In this document: in pieces, positions 1 through 8,235 of the stretch
How positions within the stretch are numbered: the stretch's first letter is position 1
Layout of the letters: each line of letters opens with the position of its first letter
Source of the DNA: a virus
Direction: 5' to 3' (one strand)
Length of the DNA: 38,099 nucleotides
IMG/VR virus record: IMGVR_UViG_3300033048_000121
Coordinates: 1 to 38,099 of that record
The notes under the pieces: model-generated
Told to the model about the DNA's origin: nothing
Database searches by the model: none
The model's input: only the letters and a program-made list of their open reading frames with translations
Made by a program: the position numbers and the translations under genes

Positions 1-70
1 AGCGGAGCTTGGGTATCAACGCTTGCTTGGTCTTGCTTTTGATCTTCTTTTTGTGTTCTTTTTTACTCAT
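1..70 (-). CDS. hsdS: type I restriction specificity subunit, N-terminal fragment (cut by window edge)
   Basis: An ATG at 68-70 on the minus strand lies inside the last codons of hsdR, whose TAA is at 63-65, so the two genes overlap by a few bases. It opens a frame that runs off the window edge after 23 codons. The visible peptide is lysine-rich and ends in ALIPKLR. Many HsdS subunits begin with a short basic stretch followed by 'PKLRFPEF', so the gene is most likely hsdS, the subunit that recognises the DNA target. Overlap with hsdR supports a restriction operon read leftward. Only 23 residues can be seen, so the family call rests on one short motif plus context. Confidence 0.5.
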   Translation of the reverse strand, partial: MSKKEHKKKIKSKTKQALIPKLR

Positions 71-3062
71 ACGCGCTGAGTCCTGAGATGTTTCGCCCTT
101 TGGCGCGCTTGTTGAGCAGTGGGACGAGGTCGTCCATGAGGGCGAGTTCGCAGCCGGTGCGTTCTTTCCAGCCCAGGTCCAGCGGCCCGAGGAGATCGAC
201 GAGTAGCTCGCCGTCGAAGATCATGCGGGTGAGGATGGTGTCCACGAAGGATTGCAGCGAGTCCGATGAAAGCCCATGCTTCTCGGCGACGGCGGCGAGT
301 TCTTTGGTGTGCTTCTTTGCCGTGAAGCGTTCGTAGCCGGCGCGGATATCTTTTTCATCGAGCCCTTGGCCGACCTTGAGGGTGTCGATGTAGTCGGCGA
401 TGTCCTCGCCTTCGTCCATGAACTTGGCATCGGATTGGATGAGCCCGACGAGTTGCTCGCGGGACATCTTCTCTTTGCTGCCCGGTGCTTGCTGGGAGTA
501 GTCGGCGATGAGTTTCATGATGTAGTCGTAGTCGATGATGGCCGAGGCGAAGAGTACGAACTCGAAATCGAGTTGATCGACTTCGGGGTTGGTTTCATCT
601 CCGCCCTTGGCTCGTTGGTCTTTGAGTTGCTTGGCGGTTTCGAGGTAGACGCCTCGGAAGGCTTGCAGGTTGTCCTTTGGAAGGACAAGCTCGATGGCGT
701 CCTTGTTGTCGTCGGTGAGGTCGGTGTATTGGTCGAGTTGGGTCTGGAGGCGTTGGACATCTTTGAAGCGTTTGACGAACTGGGCCCGGGCCTGGTCGCC
801 TTGGAGATTGGGTACATCTTCGGGTGCGGCGGTGAGCCCTTGGGATTGCATGAACTCTTCGAGCTCTTGCATCGCGGTGTGGAGTTTCTCGATGACGACG
901 GGGGCTTCATCGACGAGCCAGATTTCGCGTGCCTTGTCGCCTTCGGCACCGGAGAAGAGTGCGATGGCGGCATCGACCGAGTCTTTTTGTTGTCGGAAGT
1001 CGAGGATGTTGCCGTAGGGCTTGGTGGCGTTGAGGATGCGGTTGGTGCGGGAGAACGCTTGGATGAGTCCGTGGTGCTTGAGGTTTTTGTCTACATAGAG
1101 CGTGTTGAGGTATTTGGAATCGAAGCCGGTGAGGAGCATGTCCACGACGATGGTGATGTCGATCTTTTCTTTGTGCGGATGGTCTTCATTGGGGAACTGC
1201 TGATCTTTGATGCGTTTTTGGACATCTTGGTAGTAGAGATCGAACTCGCTGATTTTGTGATTGGTGTTGTAGCGTGTGTTGTAGTCTGCGATGATTTCTT
1301 TGAGGGCTTTCTTCTTGCCTTCGGGATCTTGCTCGTTGTCCGCTTTCTCTTGCGGCAGGTCTTCTTGCAACTGCTTGACATTGGGATCGCCATCTGCGGG
1401 CGGGGAGAAGACGCATGCGATATTGAGCGGGGTATATTCTGGATCGTCAGTTTGCTTCTGGGACTGCAAATCCTTGAAGACTTCGACATACTCGATCGCG
1501 TCGTTGATTGATGCGGTGGCGAGGAATGCATTGAATCGTCGGCCGCCGGTAGCGGTGTTGTGTGTGTGGAGGATTGCTTCAGCGACGGGCTTCTTGTCAA
1601 GGCCTTGGCCTTTGGGAGGGCTTTCGCCTTCTGGCTTGTAGTAGTCCACATGGAATCGGAGGACATTGCTGTCCTCGATGGCATGAGTGATTGTGTAGGC
1701 GTGGAGTGGCTTCTGAAAGAGGTCTTCAGTGGTTTTCATCGACTCCTGATCGCCATCGATTTTCTTCTGCGTGGCGTTGGCTTCGAAGATGGGGGTGCCG
1801 GTGAAGCCGAAGAGTTGTGAGTTGGGGAAGAACGCCTTGATGGCTTTGTGGTTTTCGCCGAACTGGGAGCGGTGGCACTCGTCGAAGATGAAGACCATTC
1901 TCTCATCACGGAGCGGCTGGAGCCGTTCTTTGTATGTTCGCTCGCCCTTTTTCATTCGTTTCTTGCTGTGCTTGCTGTTTTCGTCGAGGGCAAGGCCAAG
2001 CTTCTGGATGGTGGTGACGATGACCTTGTCGGCGTAGTCATCAGAGAGAAGACGACGAACAAGTGTCTCGGTATTGGTGTTTTCTTCGACGCAATCTTCC
2101 TGGAACTTATTGAACTCCAAGCGTGTCTGCCGATCGAGGTCCTTGCGGTCAACAACGAAGAGGCACTTCTTGATGTCATCGTTGTCCTTGAGGAGGGTGG
2201 AGGCCTTGAACGATGTCAGGGTCTTGCCGCTTCCTGTGGTGTGCCAGATATAGCCGTTGCCGCAGTTCTGGTCGATGCAATCTACGATTGCTTTGACGGC
2301 ATAGATCTGATACGGACGCATCATCATCAACTTCTGCTCGCTGGCGATGAGGACCATGTAGCGGCTGATCATTTTGCCGAGGGTGCATTTGGCGAGGAAT
2401 GCATCTGCAAAATCGTCGAGATGAGATATCTTCGAGTTATCCTCGGCTGCATACTGATAAACCGGCAAAAACCGCTCATCAGCATTGAAACTGAAGTGGC
2501 GGGCGTTGTTGTTGGCAAAGTACCAAGTTTCGGTGCGATTGCTGGCGATGAAAAGCTGCATGTAGCAGAGCAGTGTATTGGTATACCCATTGCCGGGATC
2601 GTTTTTGTAATCGACGATCTGTTCGATGGCTCGGCGAGGGCTGATTCCAAGGGTTTTGAGTTCGATCTGAACTGAGGGAATCCCATTGATGAGCAGGATG
2701 ACATCGTAGCGATGATGGCTGTTGTCGGTGTTGATACGGAGTTGGTTGATCACCTCGAAGGTGTTCTTGCACCAGTCTTTGATGTTGACCAACATGTAGT
2801 TCAGTGGCGTGCCGTCATCACGGGTGAAACTGTTGCGTTCGCGGAGTTTTTTTGCGGCGGCATAGACATCCGGTGTGATGATGTCCTCAAGAAGGCGTTT
2901 GAACTCACTGTCCGTTAGTTTGACTCGGTTGAGTGCCTGGAATTTCTCTCGAAAATTCTTTTCTAAAGCGGCGCGATCACGGATATCCTCGCGGTGCTCA
3001 TACTTTAAGCCACGGAGCTTTTGGATAAAGTCCTTTTCAAGTTGTCGTTCGAGTGTGGTCAT
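63..3062 (-). CDS. hsdR: type I restriction endonuclease, HsdR motor/nuclease subunit
   Basis: About 999 residues from the ATG at 3062, a usual HsdR length. The N-terminal nuclease domain shows D...ELK (about D120, E134, K136) in VILLINGIPSVQIELK. The superfamily 2 motor follows with Walker A TTGSGKT (about 275-281), the box FIFDECH (about 391-397), then GFTGTP and a second RecA-like domain with QAFSRTNR. In the HsdMRS complex this subunit translocates DNA and cuts it away from the recognition site. The start at 3062 gives the family-typical MTTLERQLEKD with an AAGG SD 5 bases upstream. An in-frame ATG at 3170 would add 36 atypical residues without an SD; a TATGAT-like -10 lies at 3180-3185. 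hsdS follows with overlap; hsdM is not in the window. Confidence 0.93.
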   Translation of the reverse strand: MTTLERQLEKDFIQKLRGLKYEHREDIRDRAALEKNFREKFQALNRVKLTDSEFKRLLEDIITPDVYAAAKKLRERNSFTRDDGTPLNYMLVNIKDWCKNTFEVINQLRINTDNSHHRYDVILLINGIPSVQIELKTLGISPRRAIEQIVDYKNDPGNGYTNTLLCYMQLFIASNRTETWYFANNNARHFSFNADERFLPVYQYAAEDNSKISHLDDFADAFLAKCTLGKMISRYMVLIASEQKLMMMRPYQIYAVKAIVDCIDQNCGNGYIWHTTGSGKTLTSFKASTLLKDNDDIKKCLFVVDRKDLDRQTRLEFNKFQEDCVEENTNTETLVRRLLSDDYADKVIVTTIQKLGLALDENSKHSKKRMKKGERTYKERLQPLRDERMVFIFDECHRSQFGENHKAIKAFFPNSQLFGFTGTPIFEANATQKKIDGDQESMKTTEDLFQKPLHAYTITHAIEDSNVLRFHVDYYKPEGESPPKGQGLDKKPVAEAILHTHNTATGGRRFNAFLATASINDAIEYVEVFKDLQSQKQTDDPEYTPLNIACVFSPPADGDPNVKQLQEDLPQEKADNEQDPEGKKKALKEIIADYNTRYNTNHKISEFDLYYQDVQKRIKDQQFPNEDHPHKEKIDITIVVDMLLTGFDSKYLNTLYVDKNLKHHGLIQAFSRTNRILNATKPYGNILDFRQQKDSVDAAIALFSGAEGDKAREIWLVDEAPVVIEKLHTAMQELEEFMQSQGLTAAPEDVPNLQGDQARAQFVKRFKDVQRLQTQLDQYTDLTDDNKDAIELVLPKDNLQAFRGVYLETAKQLKDQRAKGGDETNPEVDQLDFEFVLFASAIIDYDYIMKLIADYSQQAPGSKEKMSREQLVGLIQSDAKFMDEGEDIADYIDTLKVGQGLDEKDIRAGYERFTAKKHTKELAAVAEKHGLSSDSLQSFVDTILTRMIFDGELLVDLLGPLDLGWKERTGCELALMDDLVPLLNKRAKGRNISGLSAYE

Positions 3063-3307
3063 GGCTGCCTTGAAATGAGATGGGCCTTTGTGTCGCACAT
3101 CGCTTGCTTGATCCTGTATGACGGTATTTTCAAAGAGCCTACTCTCCTTGCCTTGACGGCTAACAGACATACGGTTGGTATCATAGCCGATGTTGGTTGG
3201 ATTTGTCTGTTGTTCGGGTAAACTGACAGCTTGATGTCAGTCACGACTTTGCGGATTGCTCTGTTCAGAGAATCTATGCGTGTAATTGTGCCCATGCAAT
3301 CGGCCTC

Positions 3308-4432
3308 TTACACCAGCGTTGACAGGCCTGTCATTGATGTCGCTGATTGCAAGCCGCTGGAACCACCGCCAGAAGAACTGGCGAAGCTTGAGCCGCTGGA
3401 CTTGCCGCCGGAGCCGCTGCCTGAACCGGAACCGCCGCCGCTTGAGCCGCCTCCACTTGAACCTGCACCGCTGAGTCCGCCGCCGAGACTTGATGCGCCG
3501 GCTTTGGCTATGTCGTTGTGGGTCCAGACGCCTTCGGCGAGGTAGGTGTTGGTGCCGGGGATGTGGAGGGAAACGGTTCGGGTTGAGGCGTTGATGTGTT
3601 CGATGGTGGTGATTGGTTCTTCGTTCAGATCGGCCTCGATGAGTTGGTCGCCGATCTGGAGTTGTTCGGCGGCACAGAAGCCCCATTCGTCGGCTCGTCG
3701 GATGAGCATGGGGTGTTCGAAGGTGAGTTTGAGTCGGCGGTTGATGACATAGAAATCGTCGTGGGTTCCGAGGGTGATTTGGCCGACGGGGGATGGGGTG
3801 ATGCGTGAACCATTGAGTCCGGACTCTGATCGCCAATCGTACTGGGCTTGCCAGTCGGCGTCGGGTTCGAGGCCGGGGATGGAGAGAGACATCAATAGGT
3901 CGCCGGGGGTGAGTGATTCGATGGGGACTCGGTTGCCGTCGGCTTTGGTGACGAGTGTGCCAAAGAGGAAGCAGTTGGATGAACCGCCACCAGAAGAGCC
4001 GCCTCCAGAGGAACCACCGCCTGATGATCCACCACCTGAACTGCCTCCGCCTGAAGACCCTCCACCGGATGACCCACCTCCCGAGCTGCCGCCACCTGAA
4101 CTTCCGCCGCCACTCGAGCCGCCACCAGTGGAACCACCACCGCTCGATCCTCCGCCAGAAGAACCGCCTCCGCTTGAACCAGCACTGCTGCCTGCTGACG
4201 AACCAACGCCGGAGCTTTCGAGTGTGCTTTGGGCGGAACTATTTGGCGGCGTTGAACTGCTTTCGAGTGTGCTGTTGGCCGAGCTTCCCGGCGTGGTGCT
4301 GCTGTTGCTACTCCCGCTCCACTCGGTGCTCACGATCGACGAACTTGAAAGCGTGCTCGATCCGCCGCCGGTTGGGGCTTGGCCGGTTGCCCAGACGGGG
4401 AGGTATAAGTAGTATTGCGTGGGTGTCGGCAT
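3308..4432 (-). CDS. Hint (intein-like) domain protein with Gly/Ser repeat arms, last gene of the phage late block
   Basis: 374 residues from the ATG at 4432, 8 bases after the previous gene's stop; a longer frame to 4498 would overlap that gene. Residues 1-87 are Ser/Thr/Gly-rich. Residues 88-152 are 13 tandem GGGSS-type units. A Hint domain runs from Cys154 (CFLFGTLV) through SLTPGDLL and FEHPML to EGVWTHND, with the terminal His-Asn at 305-306 followed by Asp. The last 68 residues are again Gly/Ser-rich. Hint domains autocleave or splice using the first Cys and the terminal Asn; a non-nucleophile after HN resembles type A bacterial intein-like domains, which process surface proteins. Position distal to the tape-measure and tail genes suggests a fibre, tip or appendage protein. 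The role is inferred; the Hint call is secure. Confidence 0.8.
   Translation of the reverse strand: MPTPTQYYLYLPVWATGQAPTGGGSSTLSSSSIVSTEWSGSSNSSTTPGSSANSTLESSSTPPNSSAQSTLESSGVGSSAGSSAGSSGGGSSGGGSSGGGSTGGGSSGGGSSGGGSSGGGSSGGGSSGGGSSGGGSSGGGSSGGGSSGGGSSNCFLFGTLVTKADGNRVPIESLTPGDLLMSLSIPGLEPDADWQAQYDWRSESGLNGSRITPSPVGQITLGTHDDFYVINRRLKLTFEHPMLIRRADEWGFCAAEQLQIGDQLIEADLNEEPITTIEHINASTRTVSLHIPGTNTYLAEGVWTHNDIAKAGASSLGGGLSGAGSSGGGSSGGGSGSGSGSGGKSSGSSFASSSGGGSSGLQSATSMTGLSTLV
3977..4171 (-). repeat. 15-bp tandem repeat encoding 13 GGGSS units
   Basis: Thirteen consecutive 15-base units encode GGGSS (one GGGST) just before the Hint cysteine. Codons vary between units, so the array is not a very recent exact duplication, but such arrays commonly change in copy number by slippage. 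The peptide would be a flexible linker about 65 residues long. Confidence 0.9.
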
Positions 4433-4440
4433 GGCGGTTC

Positions 4441-5331
4441 TCAGTTTGCTTTGGTGGCGGGTGTGTACCAGCCTGTGGTGTTGATGGGTTTGCTGCACTC
4501 GCTGGCGGCTTGCTTGATCGCGTCTTCATAGCTCATGCGTTCGAAGACGGACAGGTCGCTGCCGGGTGAGCAGTTGACGACGCGGAAGTTGTGCTGCTCG
4601 AAGTGTGGCAGCAAGGCCTCGAAGCGTTTGGTCAGCGATTCGTAGAGCGTGTTGTTGTACCGGATGACATTGGGGGCGCGTGCTTCATCGAAGGCATACC
4701 GGTGATCGTCGGCCATCTTGAAATCACAGCCCAGTAAATACACCGTGCGGAAGCCGAGGTGGTGAAGTAATCGGAGGGCGACGAGCATGACGCTGCGTTT
4801 GCCCTTGATTCCAAGTGTGTCGGGCTGGTTGCCATCGTTTCCCCAGGGCACGGTATCGCCGGTCAGGAATCGTTCGTGGTCGAAGTGATTGCTGCGTCGG
4901 TAGAAGAGTACGCTGGGCATCTGGCTGACATGGAAGGCGCTGGGCTGCATTCCGCCGTCGGGTTTCTGGATGCGGAGTTGACGGACTCGGTGGCACATTG
5001 GTACGAGTTTGAGGATGCCGGGGTCTTTCCAGCCGGTGTCGATGAATCGGCCCGGGTCATCGACACAGGTCCAGAGGGTTGGTCGGTGAATAGTCCAGGC
5101 GTTGTTGACGCCCATCGTGACGATGCCGCGTTGATTGAGGAGTGAGAGATCGAGTTGGTTGAGCGATGGGCCAGAGAGCATGAGGAACACCGACCGGCCT
5201 CGGTAGAAGTTGGCCATAGAAATGGAATCGAAGTCGGCGGTGTAGAGCCGAAGACCCGAACGCGCAGGCGTGCGATTCTTGAGCCCGTTCTGGAGTGCGG
5301 TAATGTCGGATTGATTGGGACGGTTGATCAT
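4441..5331 (-). CDS. DUF115-like / MptE-like Rossmann-fold protein
   Basis: 296 residues. The N-terminal third has FLMLSGPSLNQLD followed by GIVTMGVNNAW, and a later segment reads RTVYLLGCDFKMADD. A glycine-Pro-Ser-Leu loop, then 'GVNNA', then 'LLGCDF' is the pattern I associate with DUF115/MptE-like proteins and phage or surface-sugar enzymes with a sialyltransferase-like nucleotide-sugar fold. The reaction is unknown. It starts with ATG at 5331, overlapping the methyltransferase stop by ATGA, and precedes the Hint gene, so these three end the late operon. It could modify a tail protein or a surface glycan. Assignment is from motifs only. Confidence 0.55.
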   Translation of the reverse strand: MINRPNQSDITALQNGLKNRTPARSGLRLYTADFDSISMANFYRGRSVFLMLSGPSLNQLDLSLLNQRGIVTMGVNNAWTIHRPTLWTCVDDPGRFIDTGWKDPGILKLVPMCHRVRQLRIQKPDGGMQPSAFHVSQMPSVLFYRRSNHFDHERFLTGDTVPWGNDGNQPDTLGIKGKRSVMLVALRLLHHLGFRTVYLLGCDFKMADDHRYAFDEARAPNVIRYNNTLYESLTKRFEALLPHFEQHNFRVVNCSPGSDLSVFERMSYEDAIKQAASECSKPINTTGWYTPATKAN

Positions 5332-5870
5332 GCAAACCTCCCGGTGATGTATTGGCTGTTCAGGTTGTCAACGACACCGACGCGGCTGATCTGCTCGATC
5401 CACCAGCTCTTCGGTCGCACGGTCGGGTGCAAGTTTTCGCCTTGCACGGTGATTCGGCTTGGGCGCGTCGAGATCGAGAAGCAGAACCACGCCTTTGGGC
5501 GGGCGACGCGCTGCATTTCGCTGAGGACAGGAATCACATCCTGAATCAGTAAGTGCTCCATCGCGTCGAAGCTAGTGACGACATCAGCAACGCTATCAAG
5601 CAAGCCCGTAGCGTGCATGGGCTTGGCGATATCCGCTTCGGGGAAGGCGAAGTCGATGCCCAGCCCGTCGAAGCTGAGTCGGCGGAGGTGATGGACGAAA
5701 TCGTTTCGGCCACAGCCAAAGTCCACGACCAATCGTGGATTCCATCGTTGCACGATTGGGATGGCGTGTTGGCCGTGATTGGTTGAACCATAGGACGAAC
5801 CGGGTCGGGATGCCAACTCGACATACTTGCTGCGTTCGTGGGCGCGTTGTGTGTTGAGTGCCATCGTCAT
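5328..5870 (-). CDS. class I SAM-dependent methyltransferase
   Basis: 180 residues, short but complete for a minimal Rossmann methyltransferase. Motif I is LVVDFGCGRNDF (about residues 48-59), the acidic motif II is GLGIDFAFPE, and motif post-I/IV is VADVVTSFDAMEHL; the class I layout is clear. The substrate is not evident. The start ATG at 5870 overlaps the upstream stop by ATGA, and its own TGA overlaps the DUF115-like ATG by ATGA, so translation is coupled. Together with the DUF115-like protein it may modify a glycan or tail component; a DNA-modification role is less likely because no DPPY-type motif is present. Confidence 0.75.
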   Translation of the reverse strand: MTMALNTQRAHERSKYVELASRPGSSYGSTNHGQHAIPIVQRWNPRLVVDFGCGRNDFVHHLRRLSFDGLGIDFAFPEADIAKPMHATGLLDSVADVVTSFDAMEHLLIQDVIPVLSEMQRVARPKAWFCFSISTRPSRITVQGENLHPTVRPKSWWIEQISRVGVVDNLNSQYITGRFA

Positions 5871-6886
5871 CCAGCACCTCCGGCTGCGAGCAAGTTGAAC
5901 TTGCGATCGCCATCAGCGGGATCAACGATCTCGATGCAACTCATCGCTTCAAATATCCATACCGGATTGCCCAGCGAGTCGCGTTCGCAGGTGAGTTGGA
6001 CGGTGATGCCTTCGGGCACGGGGGCGAGCCGAGGTTCGAGCGAACGGGCGGGCGGGCAGTTGTGCAGCACGCCAGGGAGATCGCACACTGGGCCGAGTCC
6101 GAGCAAGCCCTCGAACCCGGTGCCGGGCACGGAGTCGTTGCAGTGATGGGCCTCGAATCGGTTGATGGCCATGCGTGATGGGTCATTACCCGAACCGATC
6201 CCGCCAACGAGCGGTACATATCGCAGGTAGGTTTCGCTGCCGGGGTCGCCGTCGAGTTTGGCCTCGGTCCATTGGTATCGCCAGCGGTTGGCTTCGGTGG
6301 GGATGGGTTGCGATGCGCCAAGGATCGCGGTAATGCGACCGAGCGACGGGCGACCAAGTTCAATCACCGCCCAACGCTGTCCGGTACCCGGTTCTTTCCA
6401 GAGGATCGGTGCGCCACCGATCGGGCTTGATATAAGGGCCGTCTCGCCCGCGCGGAGTTCGCAGGTTGAATCGCTGGAGTTGAGCACATGGACGCGGGCC
6501 GGGGTGGTGCCGCTGATGACGCACAGCCCGAGTTTGCCCGGCTGGATCGGTTGCTGCACAATCACAAACGCCATCGGCGGCGAGCCGATGTTGGCGATGT
6601 CGCCCTTGATCGGTGTACGGGATTGAAAGGTGCGTTCATCGTCGTTCGTGTCGGGTTCGATGAGCACCCCGGTGATCGCCAGTGCGTGGTGCGCGGAAAA
6701 CTCGATGCCCGAGTCATTGCGAACAAGCACCACGCCGCGTTGGTTGAGTTCGCGCTGGGCATCGGCGATCGTGTTGCGCTCGCGGGATTGATGTACGATG
6801 GCCGTATCGATAAATGCGTTGTACGCGCCCGCTGGAATCTTGAGCGGGTCGCCGGTACGGACTTTGCCTAGTTGATCGCCGTTCAT
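5867..6886 (-). CDS. phage structural protein, unrecognised
   Basis: 339 residues from the ATG at 6886, which overlaps the upstream stop by ATGA; the same frame is open to 7495 but that part runs antisense-frame through the preceding gene and is arginine-rich, so it is rejected as coding. The N-terminus (MNGDQLGKVRTGDPLKIPAG) and the mid-region with short beta-prone segments look like a tail or baseplate-type structural protein. The C-terminal part contains IEIVDPADGDRKFNL, with ten-odd cysteines spread through the last third. No family is recognised. It lies between the tape-measure side of the tail operon and the sugar/methyltransferase pair. Confidence 0.7.
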   Translation of the reverse strand: MNGDQLGKVRTGDPLKIPAGAYNAFIDTAIVHQSRERNTIADAQRELNQRGVVLVRNDSGIEFSAHHALAITGVLIEPDTNDDERTFQSRTPIKGDIANIGSPPMAFVIVQQPIQPGKLGLCVISGTTPARVHVLNSSDSTCELRAGETALISSPIGGAPILWKEPGTGQRWAVIELGRPSLGRITAILGASQPIPTEANRWRYQWTEAKLDGDPGSETYLRYVPLVGGIGSGNDPSRMAINRFEAHHCNDSVPGTGFEGLLGLGPVCDLPGVLHNCPPARSLEPRLAPVPEGITVQLTCERDSLGNPVWIFEAMSCIEIVDPADGDRKFNLLAAGGAG

Positions 6887-7692
6887 ATGCCCATCGCTCC
6901 TAGGTTTGTAGTGTCGTAGACCCGCTCGACATAGGCGGCGATGGGTCGTTTGACGATCGCTTTGGCAGCCGTGTCCTCGGCGTCGGCGTAGCGGACCCAG
7001 AGGTATTCCCAGCCTTGCTTGTTGATGCCGGTGATCGGGCCAACGGCAAGCCCGGTCACATTCGGGCTGACTGCAAAGCGGAAACTGATCTCCCAATCGT
7101 CTTGTGGATCGGTGCCCCGGCGTGATCCTGATGCACCAAGGAACAACACTTCGCCCGCAGCGAAGCCCTTGAATCCGGCATTGTTGACTCGGCCCGTGAG
7201 TCCGAAGAGCAGGACCTTGTACGCCTCGGTCACTTGGGCGGCCGTGAGGTAGTGCGTCTCGGAGAACTGGTAGATGGGGACGGTGATGTCCACGCCGTTG
7301 ACGCTGTCGGCCGTCACTCCGATCCCGCCTTGGAAGTTTGGAGCGGTTGAACCCGGGGCGGCGTATGTGCCGATGGTTTGTTTGGATTGGGTGATGTGCT
7401 GGGAGCCGCCGCCGGTGTCGAAGTTGAAGACACTCTCGCCGGTTTGAGGCGGAGTTGATTGCTGGTTGGGCGCATACCGCACAGTCGCGTCCCAATGATC
7501 CGGCCCGACGGGTTCGACGGCCACCGCCTGACGCGGCAGGTTGTCATAGGTTGTCGGGCTAGCGGCTTCAACAGCGGCTCGTGCAGCAAGATCATCATCA
7601 GTTCCACGCACCGTGTAGCCGAGTTCAGCCGACGGGTTGTCGCCCGTGGTTGATCGTCGGCTCTCAAACTTTTCGGTGACGGTGATAGGCAT
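6883..7692 (-). CDS. phage tail-associated structural protein, unrecognised
   Basis: 269 residues with a good SD (GAGGG, about 7 bases before the ATG at 7692). The chain is glycine- and threonine-rich with a typical virion feel: VFNFDTGGG, a mid-segment SETHYLTAAQV, and a C-terminal domain with WEISFRFAVSPN and WEYLWVRY. The last part recalls phage proteins that bind or load onto tail tips, but I cannot name a family. Stop TGA overlaps the next ATG (ATGA). The preceding gene on this strand is the tape-measure protein; the plus-strand gene 7732-8235 has been placed between them. Confidence 0.7.
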   Translation of the reverse strand: MPITVTEKFESRRSTTGDNPSAELGYTVRGTDDDLAARAAVEAASPTTYDNLPRQAVAVEPVGPDHWDATVRYAPNQQSTPPQTGESVFNFDTGGGSQHITQSKQTIGTYAAPGSTAPNFQGGIGVTADSVNGVDITVPIYQFSETHYLTAAQVTEAYKVLLFGLTGRVNNAGFKGFAAGEVLFLGASGSRRGTDPQDDWEISFRFAVSPNVTGLAVGPITGINKQGWEYLWVRYADAEDTAAKAIVKRPIAAYVERVYDTTNLGAMGI

Positions 7693-7731
7693 CAGGAAGC
7701 CCTCAGCATCAGAGATGATAAGATTGACGAC

Positions 7732-8235
7732 ATGCCTCGTTTATCTTCAGTTATCAAAGCAACATGCGGCGCGGTCACAACAGTAGCGATCACTGGCTCG
7801 ATTACGCTAATTTTTCTCAGCCGTGGCGATCCTTGGCGTTTTGGCCAACAACACGAACCACACTGGTCTTGGGCGATTGGAAGCGGACGGCTCAAACTGT
7901 GGGTCGCTGAGCCGGGTATATTTGCCCCAACAGATACATGGGCGAGCTCATGGTATCGAGGTCTCGATGGGTCACCGACCCGCTGGGACTTTACATTGCA
8001 TCGTGGATCGACGGGAGGTGTTGTAGTGATGGCAATTCCTCTGTGGAGTCTTGCACTTGGCGGCAGCATGCTTGGAATCGGTGTCCTTGGATACCCAGAG
8101 CTTCGCCGAAAGCGTCGCAGGCGAGATGGCCGATGCCTCAAATGCGGATATGACCTCACAAGCAATATTGATGAAGTATGCCCCGAATGTGGGACGGCAA
8201 TAGTGTTACGCAAAGGACAACCCTCCAGTTTGTGA
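7732..8235 (+). CDS. membrane protein with C-terminal zinc ribbon, plus-strand gene inside tail operon
   Basis: 167 residues, opposite in strand to every neighbour. One hydrophobic segment near residues 10-29 (AVTTVAITGSITLIFLS), a second near 98-121 (VVVMAIPLWSLALGGSMLGIGV), then a basic RRKRRRR stretch and a zinc ribbon CLKCGYDL...CPECGTAI. Proteins with two membrane spans and this ribbon are abundant in planctomycete genomes, so this looks like a host-type gene carried by the phage (a 'moron'). It starts 40 bases beyond the 7692 start, with no strong SD, and its 3' end overlaps the 3' end of the tape-measure gene by 30 bases. Function unknown. Confidence 0.75.
   Translation: MPRLSSVIKATCGAVTTVAITGSITLIFLSRGDPWRFGQQHEPHWSWAIGSGRLKLWVAEPGIFAPTDTWASSWYRGLDGSPTRWDFTLHRGSTGGVVVMAIPLWSLALGGSMLGIGVLGYPELRRKRRRRDGRCLKCGYDLTSNIDEVCPECGTAIVLRKGQPSSL

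Noticed and set aside
276-1511. 411-codon plus-strand frame opposite hsdR
   Set aside because: Runs over conserved HsdR motifs; composition is leucine/valine/glutamate-biased shadow.
3321-3332. Perfect palindrome GACAGGCCTGTC near the end of the Hint gene as a terminator
   Set aside because: It lies within the coding sequence and no T-run follows.
3774-4412. Pro/Glu-rich 212-codon plus-strand frame
   Set aside because: Antisense of the GGGSS repeat array; composition artefact.
6887-7495. Upstream extension of the structural protein frame 5867-6886
   Set aside because: Overlaps the preceding tail gene entirely, arginine-rich, and the ATGA at 6883-6886 gives a better start.
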